NCBI RefSeq assembly: GCF_000002995.4
Contig: NW_025062476.1
Location: 4,211,001-4,275,000, forward strand
Source of the DNA: Brugia malayi
Lineage: Eukaryota; Nematoda; Chromadorea; Rhabditida; Onchocercidae
DNA: 64,000 nucleotides
Direction of reading: 5' to 3'
This document shows positions 36,841 through 58,130 of the stretch, piece by piece. The first letter of the stretch is position 1; each line of letters opens with the position of its first letter. The notes below the pieces were generated by a model. The model ran no database searches. It saw only the letters and a list, made by a program, of their open reading frames with translations, and was not told the origin of the DNA. Position numbers and translations under genes: made by a program.

Positions 36841-39800
36841 GTATTTCTCTTCTTCCACTATACCTGAAGAATTGACGGAAAATGTGATAAGGTATACTGA
36901 TTGCAGAAATTAAAAAAGTGATAGATGCGATAATTAGCATTCATCCTACTTCCATTCCCATAGCTATTCTTATTATCATATCATATCATGTAACCTTATC
37001 AGCACAAGATCATATGCATGTGACAACACTGCCACCCAGTATGTGACATGGATGTGTGTCCTTAGGCCAAGAGCAGATAATTTCTTGAATGTATGTGTTC
37101 TGACCATGTCATAGCTGGGAGATATGCTTCGACGAAGATTGAATGTAAATAGAAGTTAAAAAAAAAAATGAAATATTTTCTTATCGAAAATAAATTGTAA
37201 AACGAATGAAAATATTTTTTTAATTAAATTCAGTTATCATTTGTGAAAATTTCAGCAATACTTTTATGTAATAATGCAGAATAGATAATGAATTTTAGAA
37301 AATAACAGTTATTATTTTAGGAATTTTTATTTGATGCTTTAAATTTTCATCTTTATTGATCATATATTTTTCAAATCTGATTTTATGCATTCAATAGTTT
37401 AATTTCTTCAAATACAAATCTAACTTATTCGACTAATGAGTACATTAAATTAAACGTTCTAATATTCCACTAATCAAATAACCTAAATTTCCATTATACT
37501 GAATAAAGTACGCAAATGTATCTAATTATGAAGAACAAAGAAAAATTTTACTAAAGGTCAGGAAGAGAGGTCAAAAATTAGATAAACATACCGGATTCTA
37601 ATTTGCTTATACAAAAATATTTTGGGTAGAAAGTTAATCTCTTCTTCTCTCGAATTTACCCTGTCCAATATTTGTTTAGAATTACTGAATCATCATCCAT
37701 TTATTCATTCGCATACTGTTCATATTTCAGTTCAAATTCCTAAAAATTGTTCAATTCTGGATTGTGATGTTTTTATTCAGTGACAAGTGACAATTTTTAG
37801 CTTTCTTAAATTAAAATCTCTGTTTACATCTCCGACAGTATTTACTTACCTTTTTCCACTGTTCAAAAAAAAAAATTTTTGTCCAAATTATGCGTCCTTC
37901 GCCTCAAAAGAAAAAACTTTTTTACCCAAATTATGCACTTTGTTTATTCAAATTTTATTCCCGTTTTGTTTATCCAAATATGCACTCAATCAGCACTAAC
38001 TTTAAATAACTTTTAAAAATTTTAACTGCACCAATTTGAGTCTGAAACATTATTTTCGTTTTCTATTTTTTCAATTTATTTTGCACTTCTTGTCTTTCCT
38101 TTTAAAAAAAAAAAACACAAGCAAATGAATATCGAGGATAAATCTAATCCAAGGCATATTTCAATTTCTCAAATCAATTCCCATGTACCTGAATGATGTT
38201 GCAAGTATGAATTAACAGGATTCTTTATCTATCCTGTCCCCTAATTCAGTTCTGAAAAATGAATGCAAAAAAAGTGTGAATGAAGCGATGCGATTTTCAC
38301 ATTCCTCTTCATTAATCTTTACTGCTTTTGCTTTAGTAAGGTCATATTAATACTTTTAATTTTTTAAAACACATGAAAACTTAGACACAAGACACCAAGA
38401 AATAAAATCCATTTATAAAATAACATAGAGACATAATATAGAGGAAACAAACCAAAGAAATAAAACAAATTACTAACAACCTAAACAAAAAAAAATGAAT
38501 TAAAACACGCTGCGTCAATAGCTATAAATAAATATATAACAGAATGCAAGTTTTAAATTCATAAAAGACCGGAATCAAAAAAGAACACAAATTAAAAATA
38601 GTGATTTTGAAATCCACAAATACGAAAATGTGCGTTCTCCCATAGAAGAAGCAGTATTTTCTTTTCTTGCAAATACTTACAATCTAAATTGTTTGAAATT
38701 GTGCAAAATTTTCATAATAAAAACCAAAATTGATACTCAAGCGGGGCCCATAACATAGTAACCTACTTAAGTTTCAAAGCAGGATACAGATGAAACCACA
38801 AATTGAAGAGCTTCAAATAAACCCATAATGGATCAAATTAAAGCACCTAAAAAAAAGACATTCTCACCAAACAAAAATAATTATCAAATAAAAACAAAGT
38901 ATTAATGGACTGTAGAGGTGACTACATTTACAAAGTCTTAACTTCATGGTAATGAAAGGAATCAAAAGAGTTAGAAAAAACCTGTGATGGAAAACATTTA
39001 TTAACACTTCAGAGAAATATACTAACTTTAGAATAAAATATGATCCAGCAGTGATTGTCCCTATCATAAACCATCAGTAGTTAACAAAGCAAAACATACT
39101 CGAAAATAGCAAATGTAAAAATAGCATTGACAGGTTTTTTTTTCTTTTTGAATGAGAAATTATACATTTAACCATCAAGCGTTTTACATATATCACGAAA
39201 ACATAATCTTTAATCTATTTACATAATATGATGCCTCTTCAATTATATAACATTGCTTGGGTTTATGTACACTAACAGTAATCAGATAACAAAAGAAATG
39301 TAACAATATATACAAGGAAGCTTGAAGCTTAAAATTGCTTTCCAAGTCAAGTATCTTTTTATCATAGCATTTGTAAATAAGAATATTAGATTAACATTTT
39401 TAAAGGAAAAATAATTTGCACGAAATATTTCGAAGAACTCTGAGTTCATAAATTTAATTTTTTTTTTTTTTAATTTTACAAGGAAAACGTCGATGCTCCC
39501 GTAAAAAAAAAAGAAATCTTATGTGGTAAAAAACAAAGAAGGAAAAAAACAATGGTAGGAAAAAGATTTCATTAAAAAATAATCTATATAGCACTGTTAT
39601 GAACAAATCTGAACTCAATCACGTACCATCCCCTAAATACTTCAAAAAATAATACAATAATCAAAATCAAATGTCATATAAGAAGAGGAAAAGAAAGAAG
39701 GATATCTACTATTAAATAGAAACAAGTTAGTCAAACTTACCTTCACCCGTATTAAATTCACTTTCAAGGTAATAATAATGAATTTTACCATAAAAGCGAT

Positions 39801-40521
39801 TTCAAAACGACTCTTCCAATTTCAAAAACGAAATTTAAAACGATTGTAAGAAATCAATAATTTTGTATCGTATTTCATCCACCAACCAATGGAAAATTGC
39901 TTCAAACAAACCCAACTTAAAAAAATGAATAAGATATGCACAAAATATGTAACATTCAATAACATTTTGTATACTTAAAGAGAGAAATTGTAACAAAAAA
40001 GGCCAATACATCAAGGCTAATAGTAAAAAAAAAAAAAAAAAAAAAAGTTCTTTCAGAATCATACAATCTTATCTACCACAATCCTTGTTTAACACCTATT
40101 TCCACAATTCTTAGTTTATCTAACAATAAAGAACATCTACCGAAGACAAGTGAATGTGAACTGAATTTTAAAAGGTCAAACAGTTATTTAAAAAAAGTCT
40201 AAATGAAATGAACCAAAATTAATTCTAGCAATTGCAGAGAAAATAATAAATATACAAATAATACAAAGTGTAGAATGAACAACAAGCAATGCAAAGGGAT
40301 CGAATACTTACTCCAGCTTTAGTTTTGGTGCTCTCATCTCAATTCGAATGTGGGTTTTCTAAAGCTACAACGGTACGATATTTCATTGTCCTTGCGATTT
40401 ACCGGACCGTTCTGAGTGGCAACTTGCGATCAACTTTCAAAAAAAAAAAAAAAAACTATTTAAAATGAACTGGAGAAGTACTACTGCCGGTCAATATTGA
40501 GTAATTCCCACAATCATCCCA

Positions 40522-48642
<8,121 letters not shown>

Positions 48643-48904
48643 TGCGTTGTTTGCAGCTTTTCAATCCAAAAATTCTGTTTCCTGATGTAAAACGCGTGAA
48701 CAGATCTAATGGATGCTACGCGAGGTAGAGGACTGGAAAATAAACTGCTGTTGGCGATTTGATATCAATTTCACTGAATAATTGAGCAGGTTATATACCT
48801 GAAAATTGTAGTCCCTTAAAAAATTAAGCATTTCAATATTTCTTAGTATTAAGTATTTCAGTTTTTTTTTTTTTTTTTTCACATTTGGACTAAACTATAT
48901 AAAT

Positions 48905-49127
48905 GAAGAATCTTAGTAATAATGCACCTCCAAGATAATATCACACGTATTTCTGCTGCATACTGATTGGCAGCACTCGTACCAGGAACGCTAAAGCTCA
49001 TCTCAAAGTTTTGAGCGCTACTAAGGCCTCGCAAACCGGACAGGACACAGCTTTCATCACTACCATCAATATCAACAACTGTGACTACAGCTGATCCACT
49101 TCTACTGCTGTTACAAGCACTGCTGTA
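48905..49127 (-). other. Unassigned coding-like segment (candidate exon)
   Basis: One minus-strand frame is open for about 70 codons with GC content well above its surroundings and unbiased amino acids (for example VVDIDGSDESCVLSGLRGL and NFEMSFSVPGTSAANQYAAE). It has acceptor-like AGs near its start and a donor-like GAG/GTGCAT at about 48917. It does not join MNK exon 48642-48603 or exon 45544-45380 in phase, so it is not an obvious alternative MNK 5' exon. It may be a 5' UTR exon, a lone exon of another gene or chance. I recognise no family. Confidence 0.3.
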
Positions 49128-51059
49128 TCATTAATTCACGTTTTAAATAACAGACAAAACTTTTGAATTAGTTTTCCTGTTCCTTATCAAAAAAATTCCC
49201 ATTGGACAACAGCAAAAAATAAAAAGAGAGATTTATGAAACGGCACTAGGCAGATTTTTCCACATCAATAAAAAATGTAAAATTTAGAGGGAATTCCTAG
49301 AACTTTCCATAATCTTTATATCTTTATACTCTACTCGATTCAGATCCACACATATGTCAAAAAAAAAAAAAAAAAATTGCATATTATACATGAACTACAC
49401 TGCTTTTGCTGAAATTAGTGAATAAAAGAAATGAAACCTAATTAATCGAAAACCGAGTAAACAAATACAGCAAATAAACTAATGGCAAACTATCTATAAT
49501 TCGATGCATCAATCAATCTTTTTGCAGGAAATAATCATCTTTTCAAGTATCAACCTCTACATTTACTGTTCGGAGTCAACATATATTTATATAATTTTTT
49601 GCCAAAAAATTGCATGCAACTGAGATGCATATGTGTCCTTTGCCTTTTGTTAGTTTTAAGATTTTAATTCTTACATAGCAATGAAAACTAACAAAACCCT
49701 CATTAATTTCCTCATTACTGTATGTAGCTAAATATGTTGCACATAAGACGTTGCATTCATTTTTCTTGTAAAATGACTGAGATATTCCCAAAAATCAACG
49801 ACAGGAGCGGAAATTTTGTTACAAATAAAGAAAAATAATGCTAATGCAGTTCCTTGCAATTTCAATTTCATTGTAAAAAAAATTTCTTAACACCAGTGCA
49901 CAGATCATCGGAAGGACGGAAAATCAAACAACGTCACCTTATGATCAAAAATTACCGGCAAACATTTCAAACTTCATGTGCTCATAATGTGCAAAGTTTT
50001 CTATCTATTTCTTCTTCGTTCCAATAATCAATCATTTTTTTAATCCATCCCCTTCTTTTGACAAAGTTTGAATAAAAATTACAATTCGTTGAAGTTTGTT
50101 TGTGGAATCTTTAAAAGTTGTTATTCAGTCACTTTCAAGATATCAAGTTAAGTAATTCCCAAGCATAATCTGTTGCAGAAAAAGCGAAACTGTAAGTCTC
50201 CGTAATCAGACACGTCTCATACAAGCGATTTTGAGGATTCATTGAATAGAGATAATGAAAACCAACAATAAAGTGTCAGAATATAAAGCAGGGAAGTCAA
50301 CAAACAATGAAGCACTTTGTTATGTGTTCAGAAAAGCTTTTTTAGGTACGTATTGCGTTTCCTAGTGATCAGCTTAAAATAGAAATCAAATTTTCGGAAC
50401 AAAAATATGGAAACAGAAAAATACAATAAAAGAACAGTTTGTCATTATTTTTCGTTATCGGAACAAGAGTTTTAGTAATGTATCTATTCTACATATCACT
50501 CAAACAACGAAACTTAAATTTTTCCGCGTCATAAACTATTTTAAAATTTTATTCTAAAATATTTAAATTTCAGTTACCGCTGCGAATTAAACCTCTTTTC
50601 AAATCATACTGAATCATCTGTTCTCGTTTCTCCTTCCAGCCTTCTTTACAAAACATCAGGTTTTCACTTCTAGACTCTTTTTTTTTCGTTGACTCTCAAG
50701 AAAAAAAAAAAAAAGATCTGAAATGTGAAGAAATTGCAGGAGCAGGTTTACCAGATCTTCCTCAGCATCCTAGTTTTCAGTGTACATAATTTAGGGACTG
50801 AAAACAATCGTATGAAAATTTTGAAATCTATAAAAATGATAACTTCCATGCAAACCTCGTAATGTTAATTTTGCCTGAACAGTTTGAGACGATAAGGCTA
50901 AATTATTTCAGTTTGAGTTGTTTGGTAACCAGATGAATTTCACTTTCACCAACTATTGCGTTTCTCAGCCAGTAGGATCGTAGTGACTAGTGCACACGAA
51001 TTCCTTCCTTCGCTAACCGAACTCTGCAATAAAACGTTTAAAAAAAACAAATAACAATA

Positions 51060-51232
51060 TAAGAAGACAATAGTGGTAAAATAGGAAAACAACTGTGATA
51101 TAAATTTCTTTAAAAGACGTCGAGTTTCAAATGAAAGTGAACAAAATATTAAGTGATTTGAAGAAAAGTATGACTAATATCATCATGTTAATTAAAGCTT
51201 TGAAATGGTAAGAAGACAATAGTGGTAAAATA
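51060..51232. repeat. 24 bp direct repeat, 149 bp apart
   Basis: A 24-base string beginning TAAGAAGACAATAGTGG and ending TAAAATA occurs exactly at about 51060-51083 and 51209-51232. The 125 bases between the copies have no recognisable content. Confidence 0.85.
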
Positions 51233-52888
51233 TTAAAAAGTTCATGTAAATCAATAGCTCAACCATATACTTTGAAAATAGTATTCAAAACCTAAAGTTT
51301 AATCTATCATGGATCTTGTCATAACTGAAAACTTGGATGATAAAAAAACTGAGCTTTGCAAATTGCTCTCTCTAGGGATTATTTCACATTGCAGAGAAAT
51401 GAAGAACTCGATAATTTTCTAAAAAGAAGATATGAATTTGCGAAAGTATTGTAGAATCTTAGAATATATAACTAGCGGTGATGAGAGGTTTTCTTTAACG
51501 AAGACGAAAGCAAAGCAAAAAAAAAAAAAAAAATGATTATCAAATGATAGGTATGACCCAGGATACCAATAGTCTGTTGCATGCAACTTCACCCATTGAA
51601 AAATTGCAGCTCATTTTACCAAAAAAATCTTCCATACAATCTAGCGGTATTTGTTATGTAAATTACATAAATAATAATCGGGCACAAAGGAAAAATGGGC
51701 AGTAGATTCGCTTATGCATGATATGGCGTCTTTTCGCATATATTTGTAAAAGTTGCCTTACAAAGTTAATAAATAAGCCTTTTTGAGTGCTTTTAAAAAT
51801 GAAATCTTCTCTCAAGAATAACTGAATATGGGAAAGCGAAATTTTTTCATCAAGCCAAATAGTCAGCTTCAGAGGAAAATCACTGAATTACAATACTAGA
51901 AAGTAGAAATTATCAAGATAAAGGTTTAAATAATGCACAAAAAGTACCAATTCTCTTGTGGAAATTGAAATGACAAATTTTCGTTGCACTGTATTTTCAG
52001 TAAATATAAATTAGTAAAATACAAAACAAACTGCTATAAAATAACTTCCATAAGAGGTTAAATTTGCACATAATTGTTAAATTAACCGCGCAAGCTTCTA
52101 AAAAACTGTGACATGTAAGACTAAATAAGTGTATGTATCTACCTGCACAATTCATTTATTATACCCAATGATATACGTGATGAAAAAAGGAATACCACTG
52201 ATAATAATGGAAGTCAAAACTTCACGTACCGAATGGATCGGAAATACAACTGTGAAGTAATTGCATTAAAAATCCTTGTAAGGAAAGAATAACTTCCGTA
52301 TATTACCTTAGTTTTTTTTTTTTTTTTTTTTGTACGTTTTTTTTTACTTTTGGACAAACCTTTTACTAAATTTTATTTCATTAAATGCATTGAAGTGCGA
52401 TCAAACGAAAAATAAATTAATGGTGCAGGTATATCCAACATTCTGTTGAAATTATCAAAGAGTAAGTCTTTTTTGTATTTGCAAAAAAAAAGCATAACGA
52501 AAGTATTCAAAAGCAAATTTTCAAAATCTCATTTTTAAATCCGAATGGAGGTCATAAATACGCCAAACTTATTAAAATCCATTGCCTTATTATCATTACA
52601 TTAATTCTCTTCAAGTGTTTATAAAACGAAAAACAATAAATGAAGAGCGACCAGGTGAACAGATAAACAGGAATCGATCAGCATAGCATACATGTATGAT
52701 TGTATTTCATCTATCAGAAACGAATAATGGGTAAATGATATTGTGCTCCTCTTGAAACGCAGGGAACGCAACGCAACGTAAGAAGGCAAGACGTGGAGCA
52801 TTTATAATACATCCCAACGTGGTCAACCGGTTAAAGGCATTATGAGGAGAAACGGAGATGTGGGTCCTTATGTTCCTATGTCATCATG

Positions 52889-52946
52889 ATGAGCAGAATG
52901 ACCACCTGCTCATAATTAGGAGTAATGAAATGCCGAAAAGTCGGCA
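52889..52946. other. Two adjacent perfect hairpins
   Basis: ATGAGCAG (52889-52896) pairs with CTGCTCAT (52906-52913) around a nine-base loop. Eighteen bases on, TGCCGA (52931-52936) pairs with TCGGCA (52941-52946) around AAAG. The surrounding 100 bases are richer in GC than the neighbourhood. No RNA family is recognised. Confidence 0.6.
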
Positions 52947-53050
52947 AAAATGAATTTGATTGATTTCGAATGAAATTATAGTTTATTAACGCTACAGTTA
53001 AGCATCTTTCCTCTAAGAAAGCAATTCAAAATGATACCATAGGGCGTGTG

Positions 53051-53096
53051 ATACACGCACACGTATACACAACACGCACGCATACACGCACGCACA
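53051..53096. repeat. CA/CG-rich microsatellite
   Basis: An interrupted ACACGCACAC / CATACACGCACGCACA tract in intergenic DNA. Confidence 0.85.
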
Positions 53097-53463
53097 TTAG
53101 CAAAATTTACAGCTGCTCTTTTAGACCAAGCCGATCAGTCATTTCAAATGTTTATGAGAAATGGAAAATGAGAACTGCGTGAGAGGGAATTAATCAATGA
53201 GTTGTCCAACAATATAAATGATGAACAGAAAGAAGTACAATTTCAATTTCGGATAAAATTTAATTCAAAATTTACCCATAATTTCAAAGGTAGGTGAAAA
53301 ATAGGTAAATTACCGATTGAATATTGAATATGGGTTTCTTACTAGATAAATAATGGTTTTATCCAACATCGTCTAGAAAGGTAAGAATGAAAAAAGAAAA
53401 CATAAAATAGGTCAAGAAAGAGAAAGGATAAGAAAGAAAGAATTGAAAGATTTTTGGAAAGCA

Positions 53464-53546
53464 ATCATCGTCATCGTCATCATCAACATCATCCTCATCA
53501 TCGTCGTCGTCGTCGTGGTCGTCATCTCATCTCATCTTCATCTCAC
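53464..53546. repeat. (ATC/GTC)n trinucleotide repeat
   Basis: TCATCGTCATCGTCATCATC and (GTC)n stretches, ending in CATCTCATCTCATC. It is followed by about 110 bases of higher-GC open frame that ends at a TAG near 53655 (reads NIENLPEAFPFTDPEHLSKR). That frame is not attached to any gene model. Confidence 0.8.
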
Positions 53547-54112
53547 AGCAACGTCTACAAAGCTTCCTTGTAACATCGAGAACCTTCCAGAAGCATTTCC
53601 CTTCACCGACCCAGAGCACCTCTCCAAACGGACAGCTATTGCATCAGACAGTTAGAGTATTCATCTCGTAACAATAATCTCTCGGCAAGAGATAATGCAG
53701 TTATGAGAGAACATCATTTATGAAGGAGAAAAAGAGAGACGTGTGAAACAACGTGTAACACTATGTCTGTCTGCTCATCATACATACTTTATGTGCATTA
53801 ATAATAATATGCAAACAGCGCGATATTGCATTATTTTTCAGATAACATCAGACAGAAAAAGCAACAAAAAAGGAAGGTAACAAATAGGAGAGGAAAGCAG
53901 ACTATAAAAGGAATAAAAAAACCTTTGTGACAAAGAATCAGATGATTTTCTAATCATAACACAAATTTGGAAACGAGAGAGTGTTAGAGTAGCTGAAAGA
54001 GACAAAGACGGACGACACGAACCAATCGACATGACAGGGGAGGTAATATGGAATAAGTGGGAAAGGTTTGTGCTAAAATTCGATTTACTCTTGTGATCCA
54101 TTTATTGCTAAA

Positions 54113-54180
54113 TACCAGTTTTGATCAAAGGTCAAGCAATTCGAGGTACCAATTTTGATCAAAGGTCAAGCAATTCGAGA
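54113..54180. repeat. 34 bp tandem duplication with AAAGGTCA motifs
   Basis: TACCAGTTTTGATCAAAGG...TCGAGG is repeated head to tail with a 34-base period and one clear substitution. Each copy contains TCAAAGGTCA, which includes the NBRE-type nuclear-receptor half site AAAGGTCA. The regulatory role is an inference. Confidence 0.85.
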
Positions 54181-57100
54181 TAAAGTATCCATTTTGTTTA
54201 CTACTTTTATAATCAAATTGCTTCCCGAAAATATTCTATTTGATAACTGTTTTTTTTTTTATAATTCGTAATCTTTTTTTGTAATACATATTCATAACTT
54301 ATAATTTGAACTGATCTCTAATAAGCAAAACATTATTGCATTAAGTTTGATGGCTTGTATTGGAATATATTAATTATAGGGAAAATAAGTCAGCGCAATT
54401 GTATGTGGCGCAATTAGCTAAGTAGAAGTATGTCACTTAGATATAAAGTAATCAAAAGAAGGCTAAAAGATCGCATTGTGATTTGTCGAAGTTATCGAAA
54501 GTTTATTATTACTATACGACATTTTACTAACTGAAATATCCTTGTTGATATTAGTTGTTTAAATAGATTAAATGAAGTAACTAATTGTTTAACCAAAATT
54601 TTCTCAAAGTTTCATATAAAACATTTCATTCTGACTTTAAAATTCTCTCATAAGGTTATGATGATCGTTGTGCAGATATATTAAAAAGATTGAGTTGTAA
54701 AATAAACTGACTGAAATTTAAATTAAAAATTTTGTTAAATGTGATGCACAGTTGTTGAAAAGTTAAAGAATCGTAATTTTCGTTGAATGTTTGGGAAGAA
54801 TGAAGAAAGATCCATCATATTCCCAAATGTGTTATCTATGATATGAGATAATGATGGAAAAAGTCTCTAAGCTTCTCTTTTACATATCTATTTGCTACTT
54901 ATTGTAAACATTTACAATTAGAATTCCTCTCAATCACTTTGCTTTCAAAAAAAAAAAAAAAAAAAAAAATTAAATGAAGGAAAAAATTCTTTGTTAAAGT
55001 CAAATTTTCATTCAAGAATAAATTACTACTGATCGTTGTTCATTTTCATGCATTTATACAGTAACGAATTATATTTGCTAGTTAATAGTCCGAGCATAAT
55101 TTGCTAAAAAAAACCTTTGATGGAATCACTGACAGTTCTTATCACTTTTCAATTAAATTTTATAAAAAAGAAAAGAAAAAAAAGGATGAGATGAAATTGA
55201 AGGGTAAAGGATAATTATGTATATATATATATTAAAAGAGGAAAGGATAGATTATGGCCTTCTTAGCATCATTTAAGCATATAATTAGACAATTTCCTTT
55301 TTTTTTAGTGTTAATTAGTTGAGAAATATATGCGATGCATTTGCTGCAAATTTTGAAATGTTTCGAAAACTTTTTTTTTTTTGAAATTCGGCCCATTCAA
55401 TTGATGTTCAGTTCTTTGCTTGATTTCAGTATTCTGTATGTATTTATCAGATGTTTGAAAAATGAATCCATTTTGATTTATGAATTTAATTCATGTGCAT
55501 GAAGAAAGAAGAGGAAGAGAACGAGAGTGAATCCTTTAGATTTGAAATAATTGTCAACCATTGTTGACATGGAAATAAGTGTTGATATATTTAGTGGTGT
55601 ATAGATCAAAGATCGAGCAAACAAAAGTAATTGGCAAAAAAAAGAGAGAAAAAAAAGCGTTTAGAAGAAAGAGTAAAGAAGCGATAAGGAATGATTTTTT
55701 AAAAATTTCATTTTGATCTATGGAATAAGTTAATAGTATTTTTTTTTTTTTTTTTTGTAGTGGCATTTTGAGTTTTTTGAAGTCTGACGATTGTTAGGTG
55801 AATATTTTGCTGTTATGCAAATTAATTAAATGAAAGATAAACACTGCAATTAATAAGACATTAATTGAAAAAAAGCAAAACTTGTTTCCTCAGCAATTTG
55901 AAAAATCATTTCAAATTCAAATCAATAATGATATTTTTAACGGTATTTTTTATTCCGTTTTCTTTCCGAAATGTTAAAAAAAAATGGGCAGTAAGAGGAA
56001 GAAATAATAGAAAGAAGAGTTAAGTTTAGAAGATTTATCATCGATGAGGGCACTTAATTTTTACAAGGAAAACAATTATTTCTCGTACTGCTCAGGGTCA
56101 GCTATAGAAAATGAAATTCATTCACCGTGAAATGAAATGAAGTAGTAGTATGAAGAGAGAGAGAACAGTATTGCAAGCAATAAAAATTTCTTCTTTTTTT
56201 TTTTTCTTAAATTTAAAATTTTAAAGCTCAAATTCTCAATAATTTTGCCATTTCATAAAATTTGACAATTGCACTTTTTCTTGTTAAAAATTAGTGCTTT
56301 TTGGATTATATGCTTAATTGAACATTAACATTTCTTGTTTTTATGATCATTCATTTTGATTTAAGCAATAAAAAGTGCAAAGAACAGCTGAAATAATTTC
56401 CCGCATCTGTTTTGTTAATTTCAATTCATTTCTTATAATTACATATATACATTCATAATTAAAATAATAACTGCTAGAAATATCACAAAAAAAAAAAAAA
56501 AAAAAAAAAGGAAGAAAGAAAAAACGAAATAATTTGTTGTGAAAAAAGTAATACAATTACTTTAAATACTAACTCTGAAAGATATAATTTTTTTGAATGC
56601 TGAAAACACAAAAATGAATTATTATTGTACTTTTGTAGTGTGTGCCAATTTATAAACTTTTCTGATACTCAATACGTTTGCCACTTTTACTGTTGCTTTT
56701 ATTTCAAAAAAATCATCGAATGAATTGCATTTTAAAAGACAATTCTTGAGTGTAAGAAAAAGGAGCATCATGTCTCGAGAAGTTTCAGAATCCTTTAAAA
56801 ATTGTAAAATTTTTTGTAAAAAAAATGAACTTTGGAAATTAAATAGTGATATTCAGATAGTGGCAGATGTGGTTATGGTATATTTTGGAATTTTCAGTGA
56901 ACTAAGAATGTACAATAATTTATTCTGAGATAATCAGACGTCTTCTTTATTATTATACAATTGATAGACAAAGTAAAAGATATTTATGAGTGACATTTCC
57001 GCATCTAACTTGTATATGTATGACAAGCATTTAGAAACATTTGTAATTAATTAATTAGGCTATAAAACAATTAAATTTTTTGTTTAATCTCTAAAAAAAA

Positions 57101-57456
57101 AAAAAAAAAAAATATCATCTCTGAGGTGTCTCTTAGTACCAGTTCAGCATTTTGCTATCAAAAATTTAAAGTTGTTCGTTTAAAAATAAGCTTTAAAATA
57201 ATTGTAATTTTAAGTTTTAATAAATGAGTGTGTACTATCACTTATTGAATGATAAAAGATAAATTATTCTGGTCTATGTAATCTTTTGTACTTGTTGTTT
57301 ACGTCTTTTTTGTTAACCTGAAGCTATCACACTATCATTTGCTCACAATCATATTGAACTGTTCTTATAGAACGTCGTTCTTTTTTTTTTGTTTTTAATT
57401 TTTTGTTTCCATTCCATCGACTATTTGAAGGAATGGTTATTTGAAGTGAACAGCTG

Positions 57457-57686
57457 AATATGCATAAATTACTAATTACAACACAGAGAATGAAAAGCGT
57501 GTAAAGCTTTACTCGTGTCCTCTCAATCCTCGACGTAAACGATCTTTACTGCATTTATCTTCACGTACGCCTACCATACTTTAACATTGATTTTCTCGTA
57601 CGACTAACTACAATCGCTCTACAAATCTTTTACATATTTAAATTGAATTTCATTCTCTGTGTTGTAATTAATAATTTATGCATATT
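57457..57686. repeat. 39 bp inverted repeat with 152 bp loop
   Basis: 57457-57495 and 57648-57686 are reverse complements at 38 of 39 positions. The enclosed 152 bases have a distinctly higher GC content than the flanks, with strings such as CTCGACGTAAACGATC and TCTTCACGTACGCC. The arms end at AATATGCATAAATTA on the outside. No target-site duplication is obvious. It could be a small foldback/MITE-like element or a structured RNA locus. Confidence 0.85.
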
Positions 57687-58096
57687 TCATTAATCATTGG
57701 CTTTTTTCTAAATAATTCTAATTAAAAGTGATGCAATAAATATGATGTAATTATGATACTTAACTGAAAAGTTTCTTGATCATATGTTTCGATGGTAAAA
57801 TGACGAAGAAAAAGAAAAAAGTGAAGACTATCTGACCAAAACTTTCAAAATTTCGTCCAAATTTACAAACCTATTTTTTTAAAATAATCTGCTACCTAAA
57901 ATTATTACTTCTATAGTGAGATATGGAACAACTTTTAAAACTTTTCGCATATACAGATTCTCACTTCATTTTAATTTAAAGTTAAGAATTCCAAATATAA
58001 ACTGATACACATATTTCAAACATAAATATATTTATTTCAGAGCAAATATCCACTAAAAGTGCTTCAAATTAAAATTTGGAAATTAATAGTTAAGTA

Positions 58097-58130
<34 letters not shown>

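Larger units (their letters stand above)
33942..40521. other. Intergenic between MNK and TCF19-like genes
   Basis: About 6.6 kb separating the MNK stop codon from the TCF19-like start. It holds an SL-type acceptor at 34012-34011, several A/T runs, an (ATTA)n tract near 34974-34995, a (CTG)n tract near 34634-34655 and two CT microsatellites. I find no convincing exon chain. The open frame across 36554-36913 is created by the CT repeats. Confidence 0.55.

Noticed and set aside
36554..36913. 119-codon frame with an acceptor-like CTTTCAG
   Set aside because: Both ends consist of CT microsatellite (Ser/Leu runs) and the middle could not be connected to any exon.
36990..37125. Higher-GC minus-strand segment open for about 45 codons, containing a GGCAGTG string like the miR-34 seed
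   Set aside because: No flanking splice pair that fits a gene, no hairpin, and no recognisable protein family.
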